From: Phycisphaerales bacterium
GTDB taxonomy: Bacteria; Planctomycetota; Phycisphaerae; Phycisphaerales; UBA1924
Assembly: GCA_020845755.1 (NCBI GenBank)
Contig: JADLFE010000046.1
Coordinates: 186,001 to 250,000 of the forward strand
Length of the DNA stretch: 64,000 nucleotides
Reading direction: 5' to 3'
In this document: one piece after another, positions 24,615-33,599 of the stretch
Position numbering within the stretch: the stretch's first letter is position 1
How the letters are laid out: each line of letters opens with the position of its first letter
Made by a program: the position numbers and the translations under genes
Notes under the pieces: model-generated
Databases searched by the model: none
What the model was told of the DNA's origin: nothing
What the model saw: only the letters and a program-made list of their open reading frames with translations

Positions 24615-25577
24615 ATGGCGTTCTTCAAGTCCATCCTCGGCAAACTGAAGCAGGGTCTCGCCAAGACCCGCGAGGTGCTGTCGGTCGGGCTCCGCTCGCT
24701 GCTCTTGGGGAGGAAACTCGACGAAGCGCTGATCAACGATCTGGAATCGAAACTGATCGCGGCGGACGTGGGGACCAAGACCACGACGAGGCTGGTGACG
24801 CAGATACGCGCGGATTTCCGGAGCGGAACGATTTCAACGGGCGACGAAGTGCTTGCGTATCTGAAGGACGAATTGAAGCGGCTGTGGCCCGAGGAAGATC
24901 GCAGGTTGCGGATTGCGGGCGCTGGCCCGACGGTCATCCTCGTCACGGGCGTGAATGGCGTGGGGAAGACCACGAGTATCGCGAAGATGTGCTCGCACCT
25001 GCGCCACGAGGGCAAGAGCGTCCTGCTCGGCGCGTGCGACACGTTCCGGGCCGGGGCGGTGCGTCAACTCGAAATCTGGTCGGAGCGATTGGGCGTCGAA
25101 GTGGTGAAGGGTCAGCAGGGCGGCGATCCTGCGGCCGTTGCGTTCGATGCGTGCGCGGCGGCGAAGTCCCGCGGCGTCGATGTGCTCATCCTCGATACGG
25201 CGGGGCGACTGCAGACGCAGGACCCGCTGATGCGGCAATTGACGAAGTTGCGATCCGTGATCGCGAAGCAGATTCCCGGCGGGCCGCACGAGACGCTGCT
25301 GGTTCTCGACGCGACTACGGGGCAGAATGCGTTGCGTCAGGCCGAGGAGTTTGATCGAGCGCTGCGTCCGGCCGACGGCGGTTCGACCGGGCTCACAGGG
25401 ATCTTCCTCACGAAACTCGACGGGACGGCCAAGGGAGGGATCGTGATCGCGATCAAGGACACGACCAATGTCCCCGTGAAGTTCGTGGGAACCGGGGAAA
25501 CCCCGGAGGACGTGCAGCCTTTCGATCCGAATTCGTTCGTGGAAGCGTTGTTCGCGGAGGACGTGCCGGGCGCGTGA
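24615..25577 (+). CDS. ftsY: Signal recognition particle receptor FtsY
   Basis: The 320-residue protein is essentially an N and G domain without a long acidic A domain. GTPase motifs are VNGVGKTTSIAKM (G1), CDTFRAGAVRQLEIW, DTAGRLQTQDPLMRQL (G3) and TKLDGTAKGG (G4), with GTGETPEDVQPFD at the end. It docks ribosome-SRP complexes at the membrane and activates GTP hydrolysis together with Ffh. It lies 3 bp after nusB and is probably in the same transcript. Confidence 0.97.
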   Translation: MAFFKSILGKLKQGLAKTREVLSVGLRSLLLGRKLDEALINDLESKLIAADVGTKTTTRLVTQIRADFRSGTISTGDEVLAYLKDELKRLWPEEDRRLRIAGAGPTVILVTGVNGVGKTTSIAKMCSHLRHEGKSVLLGACDTFRAGAVRQLEIWSERLGVEVVKGQQGGDPAAVAFDACAAAKSRGVDVLILDTAGRLQTQDPLMRQLTKLRSVIAKQIPGGPHETLLVLDATTGQNALRQAEEFDRALRPADGGSTGLTGIFLTKLDGTAKGGIVIAIKDTTNVPVKFVGTGETPEDVQPFDPNSFVEALFAEDVPGA

Positions 25578-25680
25578 TCGCGTGTAACTGGCGTGGGACG
25601 CCCGGTCATCGCGAGTTCATTTCAATCGCTTGCTCGACTGGCCGATAAGCACCGGCGCTATCTGCGCGGGAGCATCGGCC

Positions 25681-26643
25681 ATGAACGAGATCAAGGGCAT
25701 CACGGGCGACATTCTTCTTGACGCTGGCACCAACGAACTTGAAGTGCTGGTGTTCAGTCTTTGCGGCGGATGGTTCGGTGTGAATGTGGCGAAGGTGCGC
25801 GAGGTGATCCGACCGGTATCGACCGTCGCCACGCCGCACCAGCACCCGTCCGTGGTGGGGATGTTCAACATCCGCGGGCATGTGGTTCCCGTGGTCGATC
25901 TGGCCAGGCACCTTGGGCTCACGCCGCCGGCGAACCAGAAGAAGCACGAAGGACGTGTGATCATCACGGAGTTCAACAGCCTTCGAACCGGGTTCCTGGT
26001 CGATACGGTCGAGCAGATTCACCGCATGAGTTGGTCGCGTGTGAAGCCCTCGCCCGATCTGTCGATCGGCGGAGGCGATGGAGGCACAACGATCGGCACG
26101 ACGACGGGCATGATCGAGATGGGCGATCGTCTGATCCAGATGATCGACTTTGAATCCGTTGCCGACGCGATCCTGGTCGAGAAGCGGCTGCACATCGAGA
26201 AGGTCGACAACCCCGAGCACATCGATCGCGAGAGCAAGCGAGTCATCATCGCCGAGGACTCACCGTTCATGCGGCAACTCCTGCAGGACATCTTCGTCGC
26301 TTCGGGCTATTCCAGGGTGGAGGTCTATGCCGACGGCGAGCAGGCGTGGAATGCCATTCAGAAGCCAGGTCCGGCGATCGACGCGATCGTGAGCGACATT
26401 GAGATGCCTCGGATGGACGGGCTTCACCTGACCAAGCGGATCAAGGGGACGCCGGGGCTGGCGGGAACACGGATCGTTCTGTTTAGTTCGCTGATCACGC
26501 CGGACAATCTGAAAAAGGGGCGGCAGGTCGGCGCAGACGCGCAGGTGAGCAAGCCCGAACTGGCCGAGATGGTGCGCCTTGTCGACCAGGTCGTGAGCGG
26601 CAAGCCGATCGGCGGGGATCTTCAGCAAGCCGCGGCCGCGTGA
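25681..26643 (+). CDS. cheV: CheV-like chemotaxis protein (CheW domain plus receiver domain)
   Basis: The ATG at 25681 gives a 320-residue protein. An N-terminal CheW-like domain (ELEVLVFSLCGGWFGVNVAKVREVI, MFNIRGHVVPVVDLARHLG) is followed by a receiver domain from about residue 183 (VIIAEDSPFMRQLLQ, phospho-acceptor Asp in VSDIEMPRMDG, switch region LFSSL, Lys in VSKPEL). This is the CheV architecture, which couples receptors to CheA with phosphorylation-dependent control. No other chemotaxis gene is adjacent. FliM is encoded 29 kb away. A TTG start at 25630 is possible but would add an unrelated 17 residues. Confidence 0.92.
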   Translation: MNEIKGITGDILLDAGTNELEVLVFSLCGGWFGVNVAKVREVIRPVSTVATPHQHPSVVGMFNIRGHVVPVVDLARHLGLTPPANQKKHEGRVIITEFNSLRTGFLVDTVEQIHRMSWSRVKPSPDLSIGGGDGGTTIGTTTGMIEMGDRLIQMIDFESVADAILVEKRLHIEKVDNPEHIDRESKRVIIAEDSPFMRQLLQDIFVASGYSRVEVYADGEQAWNAIQKPGPAIDAIVSDIEMPRMDGLHLTKRIKGTPGLAGTRIVLFSSLITPDNLKKGRQVGADAQVSKPELAEMVRLVDQVVSGKPIGGDLQQAAAA

Positions 26644-26841
26644 CCTCGGGTAATCACCCGATACGCTGTCAAGCAGTGAAAAAACAGGGACTTACAATAC
26701 AGGACCATATGGTGTGTCATGCCGGTGGCGACATTTGCAGAGCCTACCCTGCACGGCTTGGGCAAGTTGAGTATACTCATGGCTGTTCTCAGAGCCCCCC
26801 GCGCGTTTGCGGCCGAGCGTTGAGATCGCGGACGGGGCTTA

Positions 26842-26880
26842 GCCCGAGTTCTGGTTCCAGTCCGACTGTTCTTCTCGGGC
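26842..26880 (+). promoter_or_regulatory. Leader hairpin upstream of RRM gene 2
   Basis: GCCCGAG (26842-26848) can pair with CTCGGGC (26874-26880) across a 25-nt loop, ending 13 nt before the ATG. RRM gene 1 has the same arms and the same spacing to its start. A TATACT box at 26772-26777 lies 117 nt before the ATG, close to the 124 nt in copy 1, and may be the -10 element. Confidence 0.6.
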
Positions 26881-26893
26881 ACGGTAGATTCAC

Positions 26894-27244
26894 ATGAAGC
26901 TCTATGTTGGTAACCTCCCGTTCAAGACCACGGAGAACGATCTGCGCGATCTGTTCGCCCAGCACGGCGACGTCGCCTCGGCGACCATCGTGATGGATCG
27001 TGAGACCGGCCGCCCGCGCGGCTTCGGCTTCGTTGAGTTCGCGAACGATGAACACGGGCGCGCCGCGATGGCCGCTCTGAACGGCAAGAACTACGACGGC
27101 CGCGACCTGACGGTCAACGAGGCCAAGCCGCGTGAGGGCGGCGGCGGCGGCGGCCGTGGTGGTTTCGGCGGCGGCGGCGGCGGCCGTGGTGGTTTCGGCG
27201 GCGGCGGTGGCGGCGGCGGTGGTCGCGGTCGCGGCGGCTGGTAA
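26894..27244 (+). CDS. RNA-binding protein with one RRM and a Gly/Arg-rich tail (copy 2)
   Basis: This 116-residue paralogue of the 12929-13270 protein has RNP2 LYVGNLPF at residues 3-10 and RNP1 RGFGFVEF near 43-50. Its RGG-type tail includes a GRGGFGGGGG decapeptide encoded twice by a 30-nt tandem repeat (27151-27180 and 27181-27210). The RRM is about 80% identical to copy 1 by eye, which suggests a duplication within this lineage. It is predicted to bind single-stranded RNA, with the tail adding low-specificity contacts. It has its own leader hairpin and a strong terminator, so it should be a monocistronic gene. Confidence 0.95.
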   Translation: MKLYVGNLPFKTTENDLRDLFAQHGDVASATIVMDRETGRPRGFGFVEFANDEHGRAAMAALNGKNYDGRDLTVNEAKPREGGGGGGRGGFGGGGGGRGGFGGGGGGGGGRGRGGW

Positions 27245-27275
27245 TCAGTCGCTCGAATGAACTGTGCTTTATCAG

Positions 27276-27298
27276 GGCCCCGGAGTCGGGGCCTTTTT
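27276..27298 (+). terminator. Intrinsic terminator of RRM gene 2
   Basis: A 7-bp stem GGCCCCG/CGGGGCC with a GAGT loop is followed by TTTTT. It lies 31 bp after the stop codon at 27244. Confidence 0.9.
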
Positions 27299-27373
27299 CA
27301 TTGTGAACAACGCGAAGCAGCGAGCCCGGTGACGGAGCGAGACACTGCAATACATGGCGCAGTGTCGCAGCGT

Positions 27374-28540
27374 CTATGAATGATGTTCGGCGTCGATCGT
27401 CACAACCGCGCGATCGCGATGAGATGCGAGTGCCGCGTCGAACAGGCGGTGGCTCAAATCCGCCTCTCGTGGCGTGGCGCAGGTGAACGGCTGCTTCATG
27501 CCGGATGTGCCGCTGGCGACCTCGTCGCAGTACGCGGCCCACATCTGCTGGATCGCGTCGGTGAACCCGAACTCAAAGATGCCCCCCGTGATCGACGGAT
27601 ACGAGGATTGATACCCGATGTCCTCGCGGAGCCAGGCCTGGGGCTTGCCGCGCTCGTAGAAAAGAGTTTCGAGCGTGCGAGGGTTGCGGGTTGAGAAGCG
27701 GGCGGACGCGCGTGTGCCGTCGATCTCAAAGAACCATGTGTTCGTGTGTCCGGGCGCGATTCGCTTCATCTCGAGGATCATCGGGAATTCGCTGTCTGGG
27801 CCCTCGCCGCATCGGCAGGTCAGGAGTGCGTTGTCCCATGTGTCGCACGGAAGAGTTCCCCCCTTGCCGTCGGGGCGTTCCTGGACGACTTTCGTCAGCA
27901 CGGCCCGAACATCGCGCGGCACGAAACCGAGTCGGAACGGCACATGCGCGGCGTGCAGGCCGAGGTCGCCCATGCACCCGTAGTTTCCGTTGAACTTGGC
28001 CATCCGCTTCCAGTTGATGGGCTTGAGGGGGTCAAGGTCGCTGGAGTGGAGCAGGCCGCAGCGGACCTCGAGGACGCGACCGATCGCTCCGGACTTGACA
28101 AGAGAGATAATCCGTTGGACGCCGGGGAAGAACGGGAACTCAGACGAGCAGCGCACGACAAGGTCGGGTCGCTTTGAAAGCTCAGCATTGATAATGGTGT
28201 TGGCGGCGCGGTCGATCCCGAAGGGCTTTTCGCCGAGGAAGTGCTTCCCGGCCTTGATGGCGGCGATGTAGATCTCCGCGTGGAGGTGGTGGGGAACCGC
28301 GATATAGAGTGCGTCGATGTCGGGGCTTGTGAGCAGGTCGCGGTAATCAGAAACGGCACGAACCCCGGAGTTGGCTTCACAGAACGCACAAAGAACCGGC
28401 TCACTCGTGTCACATGCCGCGAGGATGCGCGGGCGTGCGATGTCCGCAGTGAGGTGGTTCCATCGAGCGGCGGCGGAGGCGAATTCGCGACCCATCAGGC
28501 CGCAGCCGATGACTCCGAACGTGATCTCTCGCCGTGTCAT
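27374..28540 (-). CDS. Gfo/Idh/MocA-family oxidoreductase
   Basis: The 388-residue protein begins with the NAD(P)-binding Rossmann fold ITFGVIGCGLMGREFA and has the family's EKPFGIDR motif (GKHFLGEKPFG). An alpha/beta C-terminal domain carries the likely catalytic GDLGLHAAHVPF region, with the His typical of these dehydrogenases. Members oxidise or reduce sugar carbons, often at C3 or C1. The start ATG at 28540 overlaps the aldolase stop by 4 bp (ATGA), so the two are translationally coupled. The operon context (sugar importer and aldolase) points to sugar catabolism; the substrate is unknown. Confidence 0.92.
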   Translation of the reverse strand: MTRREITFGVIGCGLMGREFASAAARWNHLTADIARPRILAACDTSEPVLCAFCEANSGVRAVSDYRDLLTSPDIDALYIAVPHHLHAEIYIAAIKAGKHFLGEKPFGIDRAANTIINAELSKRPDLVVRCSSEFPFFPGVQRIISLVKSGAIGRVLEVRCGLLHSSDLDPLKPINWKRMAKFNGNYGCMGDLGLHAAHVPFRLGFVPRDVRAVLTKVVQERPDGKGGTLPCDTWDNALLTCRCGEGPDSEFPMILEMKRIAPGHTNTWFFEIDGTRASARFSTRNPRTLETLFYERGKPQAWLREDIGYQSSYPSITGGIFEFGFTDAIQQMWAAYCDEVASGTSGMKQPFTCATPREADLSHRLFDAALASHRDRAVVTIDAEHHS

Positions 28541-29367
28541 ACCGAAGCCCCCGCGACGATCTTCATGGCCTGCTGTGGCGTTGCGTTCTCGTGAACGATG
28601 GCCATGAGGGCCCGCGTCATGCCGGTGGGATTGGCGTGCTGGATGACGTTGCGCCCGTAGACGATGCCGCTGGCTCCCTGTTTCATGACGTCGGAGGTGC
28701 GTTGGAAGATGACCTCGTCGGGCGCACGCCCGCCGCCGCGGACCAGGACGGGAATCCCCGCCGCGGTCTCGACGACCTTGTGGTAGATCGACAGATCGTC
28801 GGTGGGATCGGCCTTGATAACATCGGCGCCGAGTTCCACGGCCTGTCGTACCAGAGGGATGATCTTTCTCGGGTCGCCGTCCACGCCGTAGGACTCGGTC
28901 CCCTTCATCACGAGCGGCTCGACCATGAGCGGCATGCCGGTCGCGTCGCATGCGGCTCGGAGGGCGGCGACGTTGGCGATGCAGGCTTCGTGGATCGCGG
29001 GCTGGTTCGGGAGTTGCAGCACGTTGCACACGACGCACGCGGCGTCGAGACGGACCGCAACGGCAACCGCGTCGTCAACCAGTCGCGAGAAGAGCGATGA
29101 TGGGAGCGGAGTGCCGTAGACATTGGCGACATCGGTGCGGAGGACGAGCGCCGGCTTGATACCCGTGCGATCCTGCAGGTGTCTGGCCATGCCGGGGGAG
29201 AGTTGCACGGCGTCGGGCATCGCTCGGCACACGCGGTCCACGGCGACGCGCATGTCTTCGATGCCGGCGAGGAACGCGGGCTCATCGAAGAACCCGTGGT
29301 CGATGGCGACATCGAAGCACTTGCCGTCGGCGGCCAGGAGGCGATTGAGGCGTGGGAGTGAAGGCAT
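28537..29367 (-). CDS. Class I aldolase of the DeoC/LsrF/FbaB family
   Basis: This 276-residue TIM barrel begins FDVAIDHGFFDEPAF, the D-H-G opening of LsrF/FbaB aldolases. It contains PLMVEPLVMKG, a likely Schiff-base Lys in LGADVIKADPTDD, the phosphate-binding-like segment IPVLVRGGGRAPDE, and GASGIVYGRNVIQH. LsrF is a thiolase acting on phospho-AI-2 breakdown products, while FbaB is a fructose-1,6-bisphosphate aldolase. Sequence alone does not choose between these or another ketose-phosphate substrate. The ATG at 29367 is used because homology begins there. It is the third gene of the permease, binding protein, aldolase, oxidoreductase operon. Confidence 0.88.
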   Translation of the reverse strand: MPSLPRLNRLLAADGKCFDVAIDHGFFDEPAFLAGIEDMRVAVDRVCRAMPDAVQLSPGMARHLQDRTGIKPALVLRTDVANVYGTPLPSSLFSRLVDDAVAVAVRLDAACVVCNVLQLPNQPAIHEACIANVAALRAACDATGMPLMVEPLVMKGTESYGVDGDPRKIIPLVRQAVELGADVIKADPTDDLSIYHKVVETAAGIPVLVRGGGRAPDEVIFQRTSDVMKQGASGIVYGRNVIQHANPTGMTRALMAIVHENATPQQAMKIVAGASV

Positions 29368-29419
29368 GGGGTCCTCGATGGAGCGAAACGAAAGCAGCGA
29401 GACAGGAGGATACCGCTCT

Positions 29420-29440
29420 CCCTGACTGATGGAGTCAGGG
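29420..29440 (-). promoter_or_regulatory. Intercistronic hairpin between binding protein and aldolase genes
   Basis: CCCTGACT and AGTCAGGG form a perfect 8-bp stem with a 5-nt loop, in the gap between the binding-protein stop (29496) and the aldolase start (29367). There is no U-run, so it is unlikely to be a strong terminator. A role in stabilising the upstream binding-protein mRNA is an inference. Confidence 0.5.
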
Positions 29441-29495
29441 CCGCGAGACGCACGGACCCGAGCACGGGTTCGTGGGACGCGGGGCGGCGGGTCGA

Positions 29496-30533
29496 TCAAT
29501 ACACGCTGTCGGCGAAATAGAACTGCTTGGCGTTGTCGGGCGTGACGAGTTCGACGTCGATCATCAGGTGCTTGGGGAGGAACTTCACGATCTCGTCGCG
29601 CTTGCCGTCGCGCAGGGCGCTGGCGGCCATGTGGACGCCGGTTGCGATCATCGACGGCGGATAGGTCATGTTCGCGGGAACCATCGGGTCCTTCTCCATG
29701 ACCATCTTGATCACATCCTTCATGCCAGCGCCGCCAACGATCCACATCTCCTTGGCTCGCCCGGCTTCCTTGATCGCCTGCATCGCGCCCAGCAGAATGT
29801 CATCATCCTGAGCCCACACGGCGTCGATCTTCTTGTGCTTGGCGAGCAGATTCTCCATCACCTGCAGGCCCTTTTCCCGGTTCCACATCGCGGGCTGCTG
29901 ATCGAGAATCTTGATGTCGGGGTACTGCTTGAAGACCTCCATCGCGGCGTTGACACGGTCGGTGTCGACCGTGCACGGGATACCGGTCAAGATGACGAGG
30001 TTGCCCTTGCCGCCCATTTTCTTTGCGACGAACTCTGCGCTCTTGCGTCCGAAGGCCTTGTTGTCACCCTCGAGGAAGACATCGGCGATCGACGCTTCGC
30101 CCGGATTGCTGATGAAGCCGCGGTCGACGTTGACGATGAAGAGGCCCTTTTCCTTGGCGCGCCTTGCGATGGGTGTGACGGGCGCACTCTCGGTGGCGAG
30201 GATCACCAGGCCGTCGACGCCCTTGACCATCATGTCCTCGATGTCGGCGATCTGCTTTTCGGGGCCGCCGGCTGTGGCGTAGACCCAGTCGATCTCGGGG
30301 TGAAGTTCCATGGCCTTCTTGGCCCACCATCCGATACCGGCGGTCCAGCCGTGGTCGGCGGCGGGGACGGACACCCCGATCTTCATTTTCTTGGCGGGCT
30401 TGGCGGGCTGACCTGCGTCGGCGGCTGAGGTGCTTGTGCTCGTCGTGTCGGTCGGCGCCATGCCGGCCAATAGCGCGAGGCACGAAACGAGTGCAAGCGA
30501 GCCAAAGGAGCGGCGATTGAGAGCGGTATTCAT
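29496..30533 (-). CDS. Periplasmic sugar-binding protein of the ribose/rhamnose/autoinducer type
   Basis: The 345-residue protein opens MNTALNRRSFGSLALVSCLALLAG, an export signal with a twin-arginine-like NRRSF. A Ser/Thr-rich linker and the type I binding-protein fold follow (KMKIGVSVPAADHGWTAGIGWWAKKAM, GVDGLVILATESAPVTPIA, FIVNVDRG, VWAQDDDILLGAMQAIKEAG). The variant IGVSVPAADHGW is common in rhamnose- and erythritol-type binding proteins. It sits between the permease (45 bp upstream) and the aldolase. Its ligand is probably a monosaccharide or polyol that feeds the aldolase/oxidoreductase pair. Confidence 0.92.
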   Translation of the reverse strand: MNTALNRRSFGSLALVSCLALLAGMAPTDTTSTSTSAADAGQPAKPAKKMKIGVSVPAADHGWTAGIGWWAKKAMELHPEIDWVYATAGGPEKQIADIEDMMVKGVDGLVILATESAPVTPIARRAKEKGLFIVNVDRGFISNPGEASIADVFLEGDNKAFGRKSAEFVAKKMGGKGNLVILTGIPCTVDTDRVNAAMEVFKQYPDIKILDQQPAMWNREKGLQVMENLLAKHKKIDAVWAQDDDILLGAMQAIKEAGRAKEMWIVGGAGMKDVIKMVMEKDPMVPANMTYPPSMIATGVHMAASALRDGKRDEIVKFLPKHLMIDVELVTPDNAKQFYFADSVY

Positions 30534-30578
30534 GCGTTTTCTCCCTGAGCCGGTGCTGCCGGCGTGTGTGCGAGCGTT

Positions 30579-31652
30579 CTACTCCGTGGGCTTGCGGACC
30601 TGCAAGAGCACGGCGCCGATCACGATCAGTCCCTTGACCATGTTCTGGTAATACGTGTCGATCTGGAGCATCGTCAGCATGTTCGTGGTCACGCCGATGA
30701 TGAGCACCCCGATGGCGGTGGTCCAGACACGCCCCGCGCCGCCCTGCAGGCGTGTACCGCCGATGACGACGGCCGCGATCGCGTCGAGTTCATAGAAGAG
30801 GCCTGTGGACGAACTCGCGATGGAATTCAGGCGGCTGCTGGCGAGGAGTGCCGCGAGGCCCGCGGTCAGTCCGCAGATTGCGTAGACAGCGGTCGTGACG
30901 ATCCCGATATGTACGCCCGCGTATCTCGCCGCCTTGTGGTTGTCGCCGATCGAGTAGACCTTCAGGCCGAACGAGGTGAAGGACAGCACGAGTTGCCCGA
31001 CAATCACGACGGCCAAGAAGGCGAGCACGGGATACGGGAGCATGAGCGGGTTGCCGACGGGGTCATCCGCGGTCTTGTTGATGTGGATGAAGGGGATTTC
31101 GAGTAGTCCGGAGCCGATCTCGGCATATGGCGAAACGCCAGCGCGGATCTCGCTGCCCTTGGCCGGGCCGAGGATGAGCGAGCGGAAGATCGCCATGGTT
31201 CCGAGGGTGGCGACGAAGGGGGCGATACGGCCCCACGAGATCGTCAGGCCGTTGACCAGGCCCAGTACCACGCCGCCAAGCAGGCAGACGCCCACGGCGG
31301 TCCAGACAGCCAGCGAGGCACTCTGCCCGGACTCCGCCACGGCGTTCATGGCGTAGATCGCTGAGCCGCCCAGGAGGGCGACCATCGATCCGACCGAGAG
31401 ATCGATCCCGCCGAGGATGATGACATAGGTCATGCCGACGGCGACGATGCCCCACATCGAGTTCTGGCGCAGGATGTTGATGAAGTTCTGGGGCTTGAGA
31501 AAGGCGCGGTCCTCGACGGGGACTTTCCACGCTTCGACGATGGCGGTGCCGACGATGAGGACGATGAGCGCGAGGAGGGCACCGTAGCGCTCAAAGAACC
31601 AGCGCCAGCCGCGTGGCTGAGTTCGGAGTTTGGCGGACGGATCGGCGGGCAT
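30579..31652 (-). CDS. Ribose-type sugar ABC transporter permease
   Basis: The ATG at 31652 has GGGAG upstream and gives 357 residues; longer forms starting at 31700 or 31799 lack a ribosome binding site. The protein has RbsC-family features: GMTYVIILGGIDLSVGSMVALLGG, RIAPFVATLGTMAIFRSL, the coupling loop YSIGDNHKAARYAGVHIG, and GGTRLQGGAGR. The periplasmic loop (about residues 180-215) is longer than in the permease at 9354-10322. It heads the operon with the binding protein, aldolase and oxidoreductase. No ATPase gene is present in the operon. Confidence 0.9.
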   Translation of the reverse strand: MPADPSAKLRTQPRGWRWFFERYGALLALIVLIVGTAIVEAWKVPVEDRAFLKPQNFINILRQNSMWGIVAVGMTYVIILGGIDLSVGSMVALLGGSAIYAMNAVAESGQSASLAVWTAVGVCLLGGVVLGLVNGLTISWGRIAPFVATLGTMAIFRSLILGPAKGSEIRAGVSPYAEIGSGLLEIPFIHINKTADDPVGNPLMLPYPVLAFLAVVIVGQLVLSFTSFGLKVYSIGDNHKAARYAGVHIGIVTTAVYAICGLTAGLAALLASSRLNSIASSSTGLFYELDAIAAVVIGGTRLQGGAGRVWTTAIGVLIIGVTTNMLTMLQIDTYYQNMVKGLIVIGAVLLQVRKPTE

Positions 31653-31847
31653 TGGGCGCGGTGACTCCCTTTGGGCCGGTGTATCCGGCCGGACGGGCAT
31701 GGTACAAGGATCAAGGGAAAAGTGGGCGGCAGCGTATGCGCATGCGACGAAGATCCAGAAGGGGCCCGCGGGTGGACGTGGCCGAGAATCCGGGATCACG
31801 AAGCCCGGCTTCAGCCGTGAGGGGCGATCCGCGTGGTCGGCGCGTGT

Positions 31848-33599
31848 CTAGCCCTTCATCGGGATATCCACGCCCCGTTCCTTGGCGCATCGTTTGGCCG
31901 AGTCATAGCCCGCGTCGGCGTGGCGGAAGACTCCCATCGCGGGGTCGTTGGTGAGGACGCGCTGGATGCGGACGGCCGCGTCGCGCGTGCCATCGGCGAC
32001 GACGACCTGTCCGGCGTGCTGGCTGAAGCCGATGCCCACGCCGCCGCCGTGGTGGAAGCTGACCCACGACGCGCCGCTGGCGATGTTGACGCCGAAGTTG
32101 AGCAGGGCCCAGTCGCTGATGGCGTCGCTCCCGTCGAGCATGGATTCGGTCTCGCGGTTGGGGCTGGCGACGCTTCCGCAGTCGAGGTGGTCGCGCCCGA
32201 TTACGATCGGAGCGCGCACGCGGCCGGTCGCGACCAGTTCGTTGAAGAGCGATCCGGCCTTGTCGCGCTCGCCATACCCCAGCCAGCAGATGCGTGCCGG
32301 CAGGCCCTGGAAGCCAAATCGCGGCGAGCAATGCTCAAAGTCGCCCTTCAGCAATGCCTCTGGATTGGCGTGGCACGAGAGAATCCAGCGGTGCAGGCCC
32401 TCGTGCTCAGGGAAGAGTTTCAGCAACTCGTGATCGGTCACATAGATGTCGCGTGGATCGCCCGACAACGCCGCCCAGCGGAACGGCCCGCGCCCTTCGC
32501 AGAACTGCGGCCTGATGAAGGCGGGTACGAAGCCGGGGAACGCGAATGCCTCCTTGAACCCGCGGTCGAACGCGCGTTGTCGGATGTTGTTGCCGTAGTC
32601 AAAGGTGACCGCACCTCGCGATTGCAGCGTCACCATCGCTCGGACATGCCGCTCCATCGACGCGGTGCTCATGTCGACATAGTGTGAGGGGTCGGCCTTG
32701 CGAACGCGATTGGCCTCATCAAAGCAGAACTCGATCGGCACATAGCCGTTGAGCGGGTCGTGGGCGCTGGTCTGGTCGGTGAGCACATCGGGCGTGATAT
32801 TCCGCTCGATCATCGTTTCCAACAGTTCGACGGCGTTGCAGTGGACACCGATGCTGACGGCTCGGCGCTTCCTGGCCGCGTCGAGCGCCCGCTCGATCGC
32901 GTCGTCGATGCTCGTCGAGATTTCATCGAGATAACGGTCCTTGTTCCGGCGATCGAGGCGTGAATAGTCGACATCGGCGATCATGCAGGTTCCGCCGCAA
33001 AGCGTGACCGCCAGGGGCTGTGCGCCGCCCATCCCGCCGCAGCCGGCGGTGACGCAGAGCTTGCCGGCCAAGGAGCCGCCAAACTTCGATCGACCGCATT
33101 CGGCGAAGGTCTCGTAGGTTCCCTGCAGGATTCCCTGCGTACCGATATAGATCCATGAGCCCGCGGTCATCTGGCCGAACATGATCAGGCCCTTGGCGGC
33201 CAGATCGTCGAAGTGCTTCTGAGTCGCCCAGTGGGGGACGAGATTTGAGTTGGCGATCAGCACACGCGGCGCCTCGGTGTGCGTGCGTACCACCCCGACC
33301 GGCTTGCCTGATTGAACCAGCAGTGTCTCGTCGGGCTCGAGGCGCTTGAGCGTTTCGATGATCGCGTCGAAGGCCTCCCAAGAGCGTGCCGCCTGCCCGC
33401 GCCCGCCATAGACGATCAGATCCTCGGGGCGTTCGGCGACCTCGGGGTCGAGGTTGTTCATGAGCATGCGCATGGCGGCCTCGGCCTGCCATGTCTTGCA
33501 TACACGGGACGAGCCACGCGGCGCTCGGACGACGCGGGCGGACTGACCCGATGCTGCAGGGCGGGGCACGAGACGCTTGGGCGATTGAATGGTGGCCAT
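31848..33599 (-). CDS. hutU: Urocanate hydratase
   Basis: HutU converts urocanate to imidazolone propionate in histidine degradation, using NAD+ as an electrophile. The 583-residue protein contains the NAD-binding [17 protein letters not shown] segment, an [13 protein letters not shown] motif, and the diagnostic block [27 protein letters not shown] with [18 protein letters not shown]. The ATG at 33599 with GGGAG upstream is preferred. The N-terminal 30 residues are an unusual R/S/A-rich extension before the conserved start. No hutH, hutI or hutG is visible nearby, so the rest of the pathway must be elsewhere. Confidence 0.97.
   Translation of the reverse strand: MATIQSPKRLVPRPAASGQSARVVRAPRGSSRVCKTWQAEAAMRMLMNNLDPEVAERPEDLIVYGGRGQAARSWEAFDAIIETLKRLEPDETLLVQSGKPVGVVRTHTEAPRVLIANSNLVPHWATQKHFDDLAAKGLIMFGQMTAGSWIYIGTQGILQGTYETFAECGRSKFGGSLAGKLCVTAGCGGMGGAQPLAVTLCGGTCMIADVDYSRLDRRNKDRYLDEISTSIDDAIERALDAARKRRAVSIGVHCNAVELLETMIERNITPDVLTDQTSAHDPLNGYVPIEFCFDEANRVRKADPSHYVDMSTASMERHVRAMVTLQSRGAVTFDYGNNIRQRAFDRGFKEAFAFPGFVPAFIRPQFCEGRGPFRWAALSGDPRDIYVTDHELLKLFPEHEGLHRWILSCHANPEALLKGDFEHCSPRFGFQGLPARICWLGYGERDKAGSLFNELVATGRVRAPIVIGRDHLDCGSVASPNRETESMLDGSDAISDWALLNFGVNIASGASWVSFHHGGGVGIGFSQHAGQVVVADGTRDAAVRIQRVLTNDPAMGVFRHADAGYDSAKRCAKERGVDIPMKG

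Noticed and set aside
26646-26661. Hairpin TCGGGT-AATC-ACCCGA after cheV as a terminator
   Set aside because: The stem is only 6 bp and no U-run follows, so it was not listed as a terminator.
28537-29367. Autoinducer-2 (lsr) operon
   Set aside because: Only an LsrF-like aldolase is present; lsrK, lsrR, lsrG and the LsrA/C/D set are missing, and a MocA oxidoreductase takes their place.
29472-30428. Plus-strand frame opposite the binding protein at 29496-30533
   Set aside because: The minus strand encodes a full type I binding protein with signal peptide. The plus frame is a shadow.
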